Below, piece by piece: positions 32,846 through 43,516 of a DNA stretch of 64,000 bases. The DNA lies in the NCBI GenBank assembly GCA_047495785.1, contig JBLDXI010000033.1, forward strand, positions 1,860,001 to 1,924,000, written 5' to 3'. This DNA comes from Lepidodermella squamata (taxonomy: Eukaryota; Gastrotricha). Every line of letters begins with the position of its first letter. The stretch's first letter is position 1. Under the pieces are notes generated by a model. That model had not been told where the DNA came from, ran no database searches, and saw only the letters and a list, made by a program, of their open reading frames with translations. Both the position numbers and the translations under genes were made by a program.

Positions 32846-34135
32846 TTATCGTCTTTTGCCGCCGCGCTTGAGCACACCCTTTAGACCCTGTGCTGAATCT
32901 TCCAAAGCTTGAAGTGCCAAATCTAAATCGTCGTAGGTATGACTAACAGAAATGTCGACCCTCAAACGACCGCCGTTAAACGGAACCAGGGGAGGAAGGG
33001 GGCACCCGACTTCAATGCCTCTCTGTAGTAGACGTTTATGCATCAATCTAGCGTGATTAGCAGTATCAGTCAAATTCTTGTGAAGTCTTTCGTGCTTCTC
33101 AGGATCGGCAACTGGGTGGTGGAGCAGAATGTTGATTGCCGGGTGTTCGCGGACATCGCCGATTGTGTGAAAGCCAATCGCAGTCAACGCGGAGCGGAAA
33201 TATTCAACCTTTTGGCGTAAATCTGTCAACAATTTACTGTTGATGTCCGGTTGGGCGAAATGCTGTAAAGCTTTAGAAGCATTCACAGCGATGCCAGGGC
33301 AAACTGACTGCGAGCGAGAGTAAGCTATCGATGAATATCGAACGCATGAAAGAAGTGAGCTGGACGAAGATGTAACGTAACCACAGGGAGGTTGACCGAA
33401 AGTCTGCTCAAAGCCTCCTATAATAACATCGGCCAGATCTTCGACATTGTTGTAGTTTTCCAAGCCGCGACCTTCTTTGCCCAGCAATCCTAGGTTATTC
33501 GCGTCAATTAAAACTAAACAAGCGGGGTCATACAAAGATATCAGCTTCCCGATCTCAACCAAAGGTGGCACATTGGAACCAAGCTCGAAAAAACCATCGG
33601 TGAATACGAATTTCAAGCGGCAATGAGCTGTATCAACGTTCAGCTTTCTCTCAAGATCTAGCAAATCACAGTTGTTGTATGTCAAAACGCATTTGGCTCG
33701 GCTGGCTCGAGCTGCGATAGCGCTGATTGGCCGACTAAATGCATCGATCAAAACAGCGTCATCTGCGGTGATAAGGGCAGTGAACACCGACCAAATAGCG
33801 TGGTCGAACGACTGAGTAACAATAGATTCTTGACGGCCATAAAATTGGGCAACATCATTCTCCAGATTTGATACAGCTAACCCAGGAGGACCTAAGGCAG
33901 GCTGTCGGCTGGAAGTTGATATGTTTTCTTTTGACCAGTCAGTTTTATGACTAAATCCCAAGTAGTCATTGGTGCAAAATGATAACAATGATTTAGGATT
34001 GGTAAGATGATTGATAGCATAATCTGATCGACCGCAGTCAGGAACTTTCCTTTGATTGCGCAGGACAGCAGCTGAGCTATCAAAGATTCTTTCGACATGT
34101 TCGGCCAGGCGATATAGTGGCCTAGTAACTTTCAT
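32846..34135 (-). CDS. SPTLC1-like alpha-oxoamine synthase lacking the PLP lysine
   Basis: One exon, 429 residues from the ATG at 34135. The fold-type I PLP enzyme signature is clear: LLSFCTNDYLGF, then LGPPGL...LENDVAQFYG, then IDANNLGLLGKEGRGLENY, and LRVDISVSHTYDDLDLAL at the end. The GKEGRGLE..N segment is close to the LGEHGRGVTEHY of SPTLC1, the non-catalytic subunit of serine palmitoyltransferase. The lysine that binds PLP in active members is replaced by Gln (Gln244 in GGFEQTFG), and the usual N-terminal histidine is absent, again as in SPTLC1. The human cysteine in GTCGPRG is lost. Unlike SPTLC1, no N-terminal membrane helix is visible. An AG lies 15 nt before the ATG; a further 5' exon is possible. 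Confidence 0.75.
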   Translation of the reverse strand: MKVTRPLYRLAEHVERIFDSSAAVLRNQRKVPDCGRSDYAINHLTNPKSLLSFCTNDYLGFSHKTDWSKENISTSSRQPALGPPGLAVSNLENDVAQFYGRQESIVTQSFDHAIWSVFTALITADDAVLIDAFSRPISAIAARASRAKCVLTYNNCDLLDLERKLNVDTAHCRLKFVFTDGFFELGSNVPPLVEIGKLISLYDPACLVLIDANNLGLLGKEGRGLENYNNVEDLADVIIGGFEQTFGQPPCGYVTSSSSSLLSCVRYSSIAYSRSQSVCPGIAVNASKALQHFAQPDINSKLLTDLRQKVEYFRSALTAIGFHTIGDVREHPAINILLHHPVADPEKHERLHKNLTDTANHARLMHKRLLQRGIEVGCPLPPLVPFNGGRLRVDISVSHTYDDLDLALQALEDSAQGLKGVLKRGGKRR

Positions 34136-34863
34136 TTCCGCGAGCAAGTCCTACAATACCTTCAATTTCAAATTAATAATGGCTACATTATATCACAGAG
34201 AAAAGAAAATTGCGCCATTTGCCACCGGTGGCGTTAGTGTGCGAGGAGCAAGTCGTCGATAGCCGAAAGGTCGACACAAATGACATGAATAACGACCAGC
34301 TACTAACATGACTCACAGCTCAGGAAATGTTAGAATAAGGGGTAAACCAGCAGCAACTAACAGCAAGATTGGGATGATAACATGAGTCATCAGCGGCTTG
34401 AGTAATAGCTTGAGTAATACGCAAACTATGCCCTCGGCAGAAGACAGATGACAGATTATCAATCATATCGAAAGGCTCAGGCTAAAGATGGCGTCGGAGC
34501 TAAGCTTTGGGCTTTGGGGACGCCTCGGATTTGAGTTCTAACTCCAGAGGTGATTCGACACATGAACTGACTGAACATCCAGCATCCTGGAAACGTAGGA
34601 ATCAGTCTGCGGTCTACTTAACCGTAAAGAATGACGGAAAAGCTGACGAAAGACGAAAAAAAACGGCGAAACGAAAACGTTGAAGCAAAATGCAGACACA
34701 CCGATGAGAGACTAAATGGAAAAAAACAAATTGTGGCGGCGGAATCTATTTAGCATTATTGCGACTATGTCTTTGCAAAATTATAGTATTTATTTTCTGT
34801 GAAAATAAAAAATGGAGAAGGCGGGTAAATTGAAATTCGTCGGCCAGCATATATTTCGACGAC

Positions 34864-35219
34864 GAGTGCATCGAATGGGCAGCTAAAATAGATGGAGTTC
34901 CACTGGGAAGGCGCTAACCAGAGGAACAAAGTCGGACTCGGAAAGTCTTTGGGAGTGTTGTCCCGTCAATACAGGAAACTAAATGAAGTTTACTGTCCCC
35001 CTTCTAATCAGTCAATGGTCAACTTTATTGAGCTAAATTGAGCCGCAATGGTTTTCTGCTTGGGGCTGCAGTCAAATATATGAATCAAAATCCTACAATA
35101 TATATAAAAATCAATCATATATCTGTGCTTTATTTGCTTCTTTTTCTTCGATACCCTGTGATCATTTCGACAAATTGTAGATTCTGAGAATCACAATAAA
35201 ATTTCTGTATCTGTATCTG
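34864..35219 (+). mobile_element. 356-bp short retroelement-like insertion with 14-bp target duplication
   Basis: The 14-bp string TATATTTCGACGAC occurs at 34850-34863 and again at 35220-35233, directly flanking the segment. The insert ends in AATAAAATTTC and then three TGTATC-like units, a 3' tail of the kind left by target-primed reverse transcription. It has no open frame and no strong match elsewhere in the window. It may be a SINE or the very 3' end of a LINE. Confidence 0.72.
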
Positions 35220-35320
35220 TATATTTCGACGACCTCCACCCTGCGGTTGGCGGAGTTCGTGACGGGGGGAACCTATGCGGTGTTTGGGTTCATGTGATCG
35301 GAATGATCAGACTATCTGTC

Positions 35321-36605
35321 TATTATTTATTATTTATTTAGAAGCCGTATCGCCCAGAAGAGGGCAGCCTAGCAAGTTGAATGAAAGAGAAACATATAAT
35401 TGTAGGACAGAGTGCAGAGGTATTGGACAAATCAGATGACATTAAATATTCGAAAGTGCGATGTAATTGTATAAAGTCCAACAACAGAATCAGACACAAC
35501 AAATTGAGCAAAAATACAAAATATAATTATTGACTATGGTTGTGTGGCTTTTCGGCGTAAAAATGTGCGTAGGCAGCTTCGCGACACGCCTTTGCAGACT
35601 GCGCGTCGTGAACGACCGAGGGCATTTCATTCCACAAATGTGGGCCTCTGTAAGACAGGCTCAGTTGGCCGCGCTCGGTCGTGAAGGTCGGTTTGAGCAT
35701 TGGCTCGAGATTGCGACAGTTATAGCCGTGGCTGCGATCGTTCAGTTTGAACATCGACTTGACGTCGTCCGGCGCCACCTCGTGGAGGCTCTTCCATATG
35801 AATGTGCATAGGTGTACCGCATGTTTCTGGTTGACAGTAAGCCATCCGAGTCGATGCCGAAGAGGGGCCGGATCCGCCAAAGGATGAGCGCCGTAGATGA
35901 TTTTGATGGCTCGATCTTGGGACGATTGCAGCTTGTCGCGGGTTGATTTTGAGGCTTGCCCAAGGGTAATGTCCCCATAATTCAGGTGACTGACAACGAG
36001 ACCATTGGTCATCATGACGGCAGTTTTGCGATAAACTCCAGCATCGACAGCTTGTTTGAGAGCGAATAAGCCCTTTCGAGCCTTGCCCTTCGCCATCTCG
36101 ACGTGTTCGTCGAATAAGAGCTCATTGTCAATACGGAAGCCGAGCGTGTTCATAGATTCAGACGGCCTAATCGCAACGCCCCCGATGGTGACCGTGAAGT
36201 CGGGCGCCGTCGAAAGGTGCGGCTTGAGCAGCATAAACTGCGATTTTTTACCATTTACCGCCAGGCTGTTCTGCTTCAGCCATGCGCACAACCTGTTGAG
36301 TTCCAGTTGTAGAAGAGCCTGCAGTTCGTTGATGTTTTTCGAACCAAAGAAAATGGTAACGTCGTCAGCGTATTGAGCTATGCCGCATCGGCTCAAGATC
36401 AGTGGAGGATCGTTGACATAGATCGTGAACATAAGAGGCCCCAAGACTGATCTTTGTGGCACACCGCATACAACCGATTCGAACGGGGATATTCGCTATT
36501 GATTTTGGTGGTTTGGCGGCGGTTGCTTAAATAACTCATCATCAAGCGAATAGAGTGTTCTGTAAGGCCAGCGCATCGAAGCGACTCTAGGATACTCTCG
36601 TGAAT
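35321..36605 (-). mobile_element. CR1/Jockey-like LINE fragment, C-terminal reverse transcriptase
   Basis: Minus-strand frames encode a reverse transcriptase: SYLSNRRQTTKINSEY near 36525, then a frameshift near 36487, then FESVVCGVPQRSVLGPLMF, IAQYADDVTIFFG with the YADD box, LCAWLKQNSLAVNGKKSQFM and the C-terminal RGPHLWNEMP. The element ends in a 3' sequence with CTGTCCTACAATTATATG and a TAAAT-rich tail at 35321-35340. It lacks its 5' half and has a frameshift, so it is inactive. Its 3' end matches the fragment at 37600-37981 in the opposite orientation. Confidence 0.87.
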
Positions 36606-36925
36606 CTATTAGATTCTATCTATCCATCCAAGGTCAGTCATGAGGTCAGTGAGCAATTTCGAGTTAAAAGTTACAAGAGTTAAGGGTGTATAGATAATCC
36701 GGGCAAAGATAGCAAGATAATTTGGGGGTCATTTGTTGTTCGTCATTTGTCCGGTGAAAACTGTTAAGTCACTTGAACCTGACTGAAAACTTGCCTGGCC
36801 TATATACCGAAAATAACTTGAATCCAATTGGAAGACTCAAGGTTAGTGTTAGTAGCGGCGATAAGAGTCGAGAGTCGCCAGGGCAACTGGCCGTCAAAAC
36901 AGTGATATGCAAGTATGCCAAACTA

Positions 36926-37138
36926 CCCAGACCGGCACGGGCAATTTTGGCTCATTCGAACAACTCCGAACAATTCGATTTGACCCCTTTGTTCGCCTGT
37001 TTTTGAGCATTTTCCAGCCGAACAACTCCGAACAAATCCTAAAACAGGCGAACAGGCTCAAAAACAGACGAACAAAGGGGTCAAATCGAATTGTTCGGAG
37101 TTGTTCGAATGAGCCAAAATTGCCCGTGCCGGTCTGGG
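36926..37138. mobile_element. Hairpin (foldback) MITE C with TA duplication
   Basis: Two inverted arms of about 90 bp: CCCAGACCGGCACGGGC at the left end is matched by its complement at the right end, and inner blocks AACTCCGAACAATTCGA and CCCCTTTGTTCG also pair. A short spacer separates them, itself rich in the AACTCCGAACAA motif. TA flanks both ends (36924-36925 and 37139-37140). The single-stranded form would fold into one long hairpin. It has no coding capacity. Confidence 0.85.
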
Positions 37139-37599
37139 TAAGAGCGCAGTTGCATTGAATCATAATAATACTTAGTCGAAAGTCGAAACAGAGCGCAATC
37201 GATGCCAATTTTAGTTGTTTCAACTATGCACATGCGAGCACAACGAGCAACAACCCTTCATCGCCTCCCACTCACAGGAAACAGCAGTAAATATTCTTTA
37301 CGATCAAGTCATTTTAAAGCAACAGCTGATGATAGCACTACTCTTATTGCCTCGTTTAACGTCGAACAAGGGTATGAGACCTCGAAATTCTCCATGTTCT
37401 GATCAAGCAATGATCTTAGAGTGGCTTACGAAGCAACTTCGCGGTATTCCTCTGCGACAGAGTCCATCAAGGATGACAGATTCCCCGAAGAATAGTAGCA
37501 GAACTTTTGACTCACTATACGAGGTGCTGTTTTTGTGACATTACCTCACTCATCATTAGGTACTTGTTTTTCAATGTAAAATGGCGCTGCTTTCCTCGT

Positions 37600-37981
37600 C
37601 TGAAGATGAAATGCAAAATAAGATTATCGACACTAAATTTCAAAGGATTGGGAGCTTTAGACCTCGGAAAAACAAGGCGTCCAATTTCTCACATCTGCAC
37701 AATCGATACTGCACAATCGATTGCAAAGGCTAACGAATTTAATTCCTATTTCGCAAGCTTATCGAACGTAGGATACCAAATGCTTGGAAAACCGCTATAG
37801 CTATATAATATATTACTCTCTGTTACGGCTAAAATGAATCCGGTCTATATAACTTTGTTGTCTTCTACTACACCTTTCCTGTCCTAACTGAATCTGTCCT
37901 ACAATTATATGTTGTTTTCATTAACGTTGTCGAGCTGTCCTCTCTTGGGTTTAACAGCTTTAAAATAAATAAATAAATAAA
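37600..37981 (+). mobile_element. 3' fragment of the same CR1/Jockey-like LINE
   Basis: Near 37700-37780 the plus strand reads AQSIAKANEFNSYFASLSNV, which resembles the region just before the reverse transcriptase fingers in LINEs. It then jumps to a 3' end containing CTGTCCTACAATTATATG, GCTGTCCTCTCTTGGG and an (AAAT)n tail at 37962-37981. The 3' end is recognisably the same as that of the minus-strand copy at 35321-36605. The internal part is deleted. Confidence 0.68.
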
Positions 37982-40226
37982 CGGTTTGGCACACTTTTAG
38001 ATGACCTTCTAAAGACCCCAATTCCGAACAGACATTCGTGTAACTCAGGCAAATTTTGACCAAATTACACTGGGGTCGCGCGGGCGATTCATCTGTATCA
38101 ATTCACTCAACTGCGAGTTAACTCAACTGGTCACAAGTTTACTCATGCACCCATTGTTTTTCGATATTATTTTTACTTTGTTTTCGGTCGAGGAAACAAA
38201 TAATCTAAGACATGATGCGCACCCAGGGCGTGGCAGTTGCATCTTCAACTAAAAGCTTTTAATATGTCACGTCAAATCCACCAAGCTTTTTCGACAACCC
38301 CACTGACCGCGGGGAAATTAAGTTTGAGCTACATGTCAAGCTTCATAAGATTTATTGTTAACTTGTTTTTGGATAGTCTCATATTAAAAAATAGCGCGAA
38401 AACGCCGTTTTTCTTCAATATAAGATTGGACTAAAATCTGACAGTTTTACAGGAACAGTCGCCATTAAATTAGCACCATTTCATTTTGTGACACGATCGA
38501 TTTTCCTCTGGTCAAATCTTGGCCCGCTCGGCAAGGGTATTATTGCATCAACATTGATTGAAAAAAGCGAAATAATATTAGAGCGAGGAAACGCAATATC
38601 CCAATTGACTTGAATAGCCGCTATCGATCACAGGCCGTTAATATGCTAGAGTTAAATTCGAGCCGCACACGATTCTCCGTTTTTCTACATTGGCCAGATC
38701 GTAAAAGAAATAAAACAGCGTATCCTGCTCTCGCTAAGGATACAAAATCTAGCGCGGCCGGTCACATGAGGATGCAAGAAGTATAGCCGTACTTATATGC
38801 ATCGACGCAGGGAGCAAAATTCATTAGCTCCGGCATTGGGCAGTGTAAGCAGCTCACAGGATCTAGCCGGCCGCACTCGAATTATAGCCGAGGACAGAAA
38901 GCGGCACAGTCAAGCGTGAAATGCCTTTTTTTAATTGACTTAATGGCTATGAGTCGCAGCAGGCGAGCGGCCAGATTTATTATTGCATATTCAGTGCTGT
39001 TTACTTACTAATTTTTTGTCGAACTTTCAGCACACCGATTTCCAATATATGAGTAGAACCAAGGCCACATTACCCCGCAAATCGGCAATATTAGGCGCCT
39101 TGCGCGCAACTATACTGACCATTGCTAATAAATTTCGAGGGCGCCGCTTGTGATGAGTCATGCATTTGTAGAGCCTCTCATACTATAATTTGAAAATACA
39201 TGCATATTTCTGTTTCAGCTGATTTTCGCGCTCGATCGCGTGATATTTAATATTTCACCCCACCCCGCATTTTTGAGCGGTCATTCAAACGCTCCATATG
39301 CCTGTTTGCGAGGCGAAACAGCTGGGAAGCCGTATAAAAATAGCCGCATTCGATGACGATGACCTACACATTCACCTGATTTTATCGCTGACGTTGGCGT
39401 GTTATTATCGAGCAACTTTCTGCGAAGCAAAGCGATAATATGTCCCGCCGCTATATTTTGCAATTACTTATTAATTATTCTAGTTTCCGTTTTGAAACGC
39501 CGGGAGATAGGTACGTGATATTCCATAAGATCTATTCTGGTCATCGGGGGATGCGAGGTGGTGCGTAAAATAATTACGCACACAGCGCGTTGTGAACCCC
39601 GCACTATTTTGATAGTAAGCGTTTTATAGCCCTCGTGACTCATCGATTTACGCCTCTAACTGCGGCTTTACGCTGGCGCGGCAGTGAATTTTTGCGAAAA
39701 TACGAGAGCGTCGGGCGGAGCGATAGATATCTGCAGTCAGCAGTATCACAACAAATAGTGTAATATGATTAAATATTGTGATTATTATTTACAAAAATTT
39801 ATATTGCCGATAAAAAAACAGGAACAAGCGGCACGCACACATTTTATTCGTCATGTTTGTAAAAATAACACGCCTCGCTAACATAATATTTCGGTCATCG
39901 ATGGCCGATTCACGAGCCGGGGGCGAGGCGAGCGAACTAGTCGCCGATAGACGCAGCTTGCGTAAAAAGACTCATCCTTCCTTGTTTTTTTCAAGCTGAA
40001 TAGCGATGAGTAAGAAAAATCCATAACAAAATCTCATCTCCACCCTAATTATCACCTTTAAGCTTGCCTAGTCCAGAAAACAACGATAGCCCTCGATGAA
40101 AGAGGAAGCGGATTTTTTTAATCCCTGTACATCCGCGTGCACGCCCTAAACTGTTCCACTATATCAACTAGGCCCTACGGGCTATCGCCTTCACTTTTTC
40201 GTCTTTTTTAATTTTAAATATCAACC
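37982..40226. other. Upstream region of the first two-TM gene
   Basis: 2.2 kb of non-coding sequence with no gene, repeat or RNA that I can support. It likely contains the promoter for the gene that starts at 40227. Confidence 0.5.
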
Positions 40227-40924
40227 ATGTTTTCGAAGTATTTTAGATTATATGATAACGCAATGAGCGGCGAGCAAGGCGCCCTCATACCACCAGTAGG
40301 GTCGAAGACTTCGATGAAGAAGAAGCCTTCGTTCTACGGCATTAGGTCTCATTTAAACAAATTCTACGAGCTTTCATTCAGTTCAGGTATATTTTATTAA
40401 AAGTCTGATTGGACTTATCTTAATTTTATGCTTTTTTCAGATGTTTCCGAACAAACCAGTCCCTCTCCTTTTCATGATACATCGAAACCTAAAACTTCAT
40501 CTTGGGTCCCCAGTAGCATGGTCAAAGGCATATGCCGGCTATGTATTCTCACAGGATCGATTGCGATTCTCGTCGGTGTATGTTTACTGATAGCTGTCTT
40601 TTCATCTCCCATCGAATCTCCTATAGTGGTAAGGAATAAATTATCTATTATTCACCTCGATTTACCACCAATTTATTTCTGCACTTTTAGAGCGGTCCGA
40701 ATTCCACAGTAGAGCGAATCGATATGGTCAAACTTCGGCATAATACCCAGCTAGAGACCCTACAGACTGTAGGCGTGTATTTACTGCTAAGCGGTTCAGT
40801 TATGCTGCTCATTTCGACCATGATAGCGATAGTTTACCTAATAGGTGTGTCATGCATGGGCGATGACAAAAATGGAGGTCCAAACGGTAAAAAGCCTTAC
40901 GTTTACGAAAGGGGCGACTACTGA
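40227..40924 (+). CDS. Two-pass membrane protein, paralogue 1 (unknown family)
   Basis: Exons 40227-40386, 40441-40628 and 40691-40924; introns 54 and 62 bp; 193 residues. There is no signal peptide. A hydrophilic N-terminal third (with a basic patch SMKKKPSFYG) is followed by a first helix (LCILTGSIAILVGVCLLIAVF), a short loop starting SSPIESP and a second helix (VYLLLSGSVMLLISTMIAIVYLIGV), then a charged tail rich in Gly, Lys and Tyr. Two minus-strand neighbours (41092-41824 and 42728-43516) have the same arrangement of exons and phases (1, then 0) and the same helix style, so they are paralogues. I recognise no named family. The middle exon is 188 nt in this gene and in paralogue 2. Confidence 0.78.
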
Positions 40925-41091
40925 ATGAATACCAGCCAGTTTCTAATTTTATTCCAAATAGTAATAGTAACATTAGAAACATGGAACAAATTAGATTTCA
41001 CAAACGACTGATTTTTGTAAAAAATCGAATTGCGAAATGTGCAATAAATAAAAGAAAAGATTGCTTCAACATTAACATTATTTTAATTGCT

Positions 41092-41824
41092 CTAATTCTC
41101 GGTTGTGGCTTCCACTTTGGCCGAAGGGTTGTTCGGCTTGATCGGATCAACAGCGACAGGTTTGGCTCGACCAACAGTGCAGTATTTTATGAAGATTCGG
41201 TACAATACCGCGAGAATGATTCCAGTAATCAATATTCCGATTCCTAACGAGGTTATACGTATAGCTGCAGTCTTCAAATTATGGTCATATTTTGGCGGTG
41301 AAACTGTATTGACATGCTGCAAAACGCCCTCTCTAATCCAATCATTCTGAAACCAAAAGGGTATAGTTCGAAAGTGTTTGAATCGTTAATTTAACTCACT
41401 GTTGGCAAAGGTTGCGGTGGCGCGAGAAATACAGCGAGTAGCAGACCGATTCCAGCGATAAGGGTCAAGGTTCCAAGAACCATGAACACAACGCAAAAGT
41501 ACTTAATGGCTAAGAGAATGGCTCTTGGAATTCGAGGCTTCTGCCGCTGCGATTTCGCACTATCAGTCACCGGTTGGCTTAATTCATCTTACAAAAAATA
41601 ATGACTGATATTCCAATGTTTCACAAATTTATAAGGATCATACCTTCAGAATCTCCTTTTTCGATAGTTCCAGCCAAATGCATGGAGGAGATCATTTGGT
41701 TGCTGAGCTTACTGATTGATGACCAACTGAGATCAGACGAGGCCTTGATTTCTTTCACCTTGCTACCACTGTTAGATAGCAAACCCATCCGTTCTTGAGT
41801 TGCGCTTTTGTCCGCCTGAGTCAT
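41092..41824 (-). CDS. Two-pass membrane protein, paralogue 2 (unknown family)
   Basis: Exons on the minus strand: 41824-41644, 41587-41400 and 41346-41092; introns 56 and 53 bp; 207 residues. The N-terminal cytosolic-type segment contains LSWSSISKLSNQMISSMHL, which has a close counterpart in paralogue 3 (INWSSISQLISQNIASMQL). The first helix is YFCVVFMVLGTLTLIAGIG.. and the loop starts APPQPLPT; the second is RITSLGIGILITGIILAVLY, followed by a Cys and a Pro/Lys tail. The gene is convergent with paralogue 1: the two stop codons lie 167 bp apart. Function unknown; localisation by hydrophobicity is a membrane with both tails on one side. Confidence 0.8.
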
Positions 41825-42727
41825 TTTGAACGAAAGTAAGGAAATATTGTTGAAGAAATTGCGCGAATTCAAATATGCGCTGTTGCTTTTTTAGGTTGGC
41901 GAGTTCGATCGGATACGGTGGCGCGAGAATCAATCAGCGCCGCAGCGCGTCAAGGAAAAGGGTTTTTAATCAAATGAGAAACGATTTTTGCCGGGACGCA
42001 CTCTAGCGAAATTAAACCGCGCATTAATTTCACGTAGCATGCGGTTGTATATATGTTTAGCTCGACAAATTCAACCTGCTATTTCGTGAGCGAGAACACA
42101 CGGATAAAATTAGACGAGGCGGATCCAGGCGATTTCGTTGTAATGCCTTTTGCGCACCAAATCACAGTGTTTGCGCTGATGAAAAGCTATACTGAGCTTA
42201 TAAATTGCGTGGTTTGATACACAGCTGATCTCAATGAAGGCTGGAGACATTGTAGCAGTTGAACCAAAAGACATACCCAGCTTGTGAAGTAGTGACAATT
42301 TTTATTCGTTTATTTTAACAACTTGAGAAAAATACGGGCGGGTCAACTTCCAATTAATTTATATAGAAACATTTTCGCACCGCAAGTTGACAGTAAATAT
42401 TTAAATTCGAAAATCTTTTTGGTTTGCTAATTGAAGCAAATCAGATTATAAGAGCCATTAATTTTCCGCAGAGCCAGAAGTAAAAAAACATTTTGGTAAC
42501 ATAGAAATCTCTGATATTGGAAACTATGATATATCAGCCATTCTTAAGTACACATTTCTATCAAATGTTGATCGGATTCTCTGGTTGAAGGAGTCATGTA
42601 CCTTCTCGCCTGCCTGTGTATCGTGCTTTGCTCTTTGCATGGGTAGGTGTCTATGTCAAAGCCAATCGAAGTGTGTTGGAGAGGCGATGATCAAAAGCTA
42701 TCGAATCGGATGTACCCACAGCAGGCG
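41825..42727. other. Spacer between two-TM paralogues 2 and 3
   Basis: About 900 bp, including the upstream side of paralogue 2 and the 3' side of paralogue 3. No gene or repeat recognised. Confidence 0.55.
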
Positions 42728-43516
42728 CTAAAGGGTGTAAACGTGGCCTGCCGTATCGCCAGCGGTCGGTAGCTCTGATATTCCTCCTCTCCTCACACTG
42801 AGTGCGGCGGCCAAATTCTTCGGAATGGACAAGCCCAACTCTTTCCTCTCAATGATCGGATGAACGCTTGCAGATGGACCCAGGTTGCAATGCTTTTGCG
42901 CTGAGTGACAAATGAGCGCTAATATTACGCCGCCGAAGAATGTAACAGCGCCAAGAGTTATCACATGAAGGGAGGCTGTTCTCATGTTTTCGTAGTAGTT
43001 CGGAAGTACCTTGTTTGAACCAATTTGTTCAGACGCCTACATGTTCAGAGAAAGAAATGACTGATAATAGTAGCGGCTATGAATATGTCACCTTCTGAGG
43101 GGGTTGCGACGACGCAAGGAGAACAGCAATAATGACAACAATTCCAGAAATAATTGTCAATGTTCCGAGAATCAAACAGGCAATAACGAGAATTTTCAGG
43201 GTACTGAGAAAAGTTTTCTGGATGAAGCAAGACCGCTGATTGGCTGCAGAGGTCATGCTGATGAGTGAAGGGTCATTTGATTCATCTAACACATTATTAA
43301 AAAATATGCTTAAATTTAACAATGAAACAGACCATCAGAATGAAGGCTTTGAATATCACACATGAGCTGCATTGAAGCAATATTTTGGCTGATTAGCTGA
43401 CTAATTGACGACCAGTTGATACCAGAGGACGAATTCTTAATTTCAGCTTTCCCACCTGCATCATTTGGGACCAGGCTAATTCGAACATTAACGATGCTTT
43501 TTCCAAATGCAGACAT
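42728..43516 (-). CDS. Two-pass membrane protein, paralogue 3 (unknown family)
   Basis: Exons on the minus strand: 43516-43333, 43285-43092 and 43036-42728; introns 47 and 55 bp; 228 residues. The N-terminal segment contains INWSSISQLISQNIASMQL. The first helix is LVIACLILGTLTIISGIVVIIAVLL, the loop starts ASSQPPQK, and the second is VITLGAVTFFGGVILALICH followed by CNL. The C-terminal tail is longer than in paralogue 2. Exon phases are 1 and 0 as in the other two, and the middle exon is 194 nt, six more than theirs. This paralogue lies in tandem with paralogue 2. I do not recognise the family. Confidence 0.78.

Noticed and set aside
36907-37158. Palindrome at 36.9-37.1 kb as a CRISPR-like or replication-origin structure
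   Set aside because: It is a single inverted repeat with TA flanks and no spacers. A hairpin MITE explains it better.
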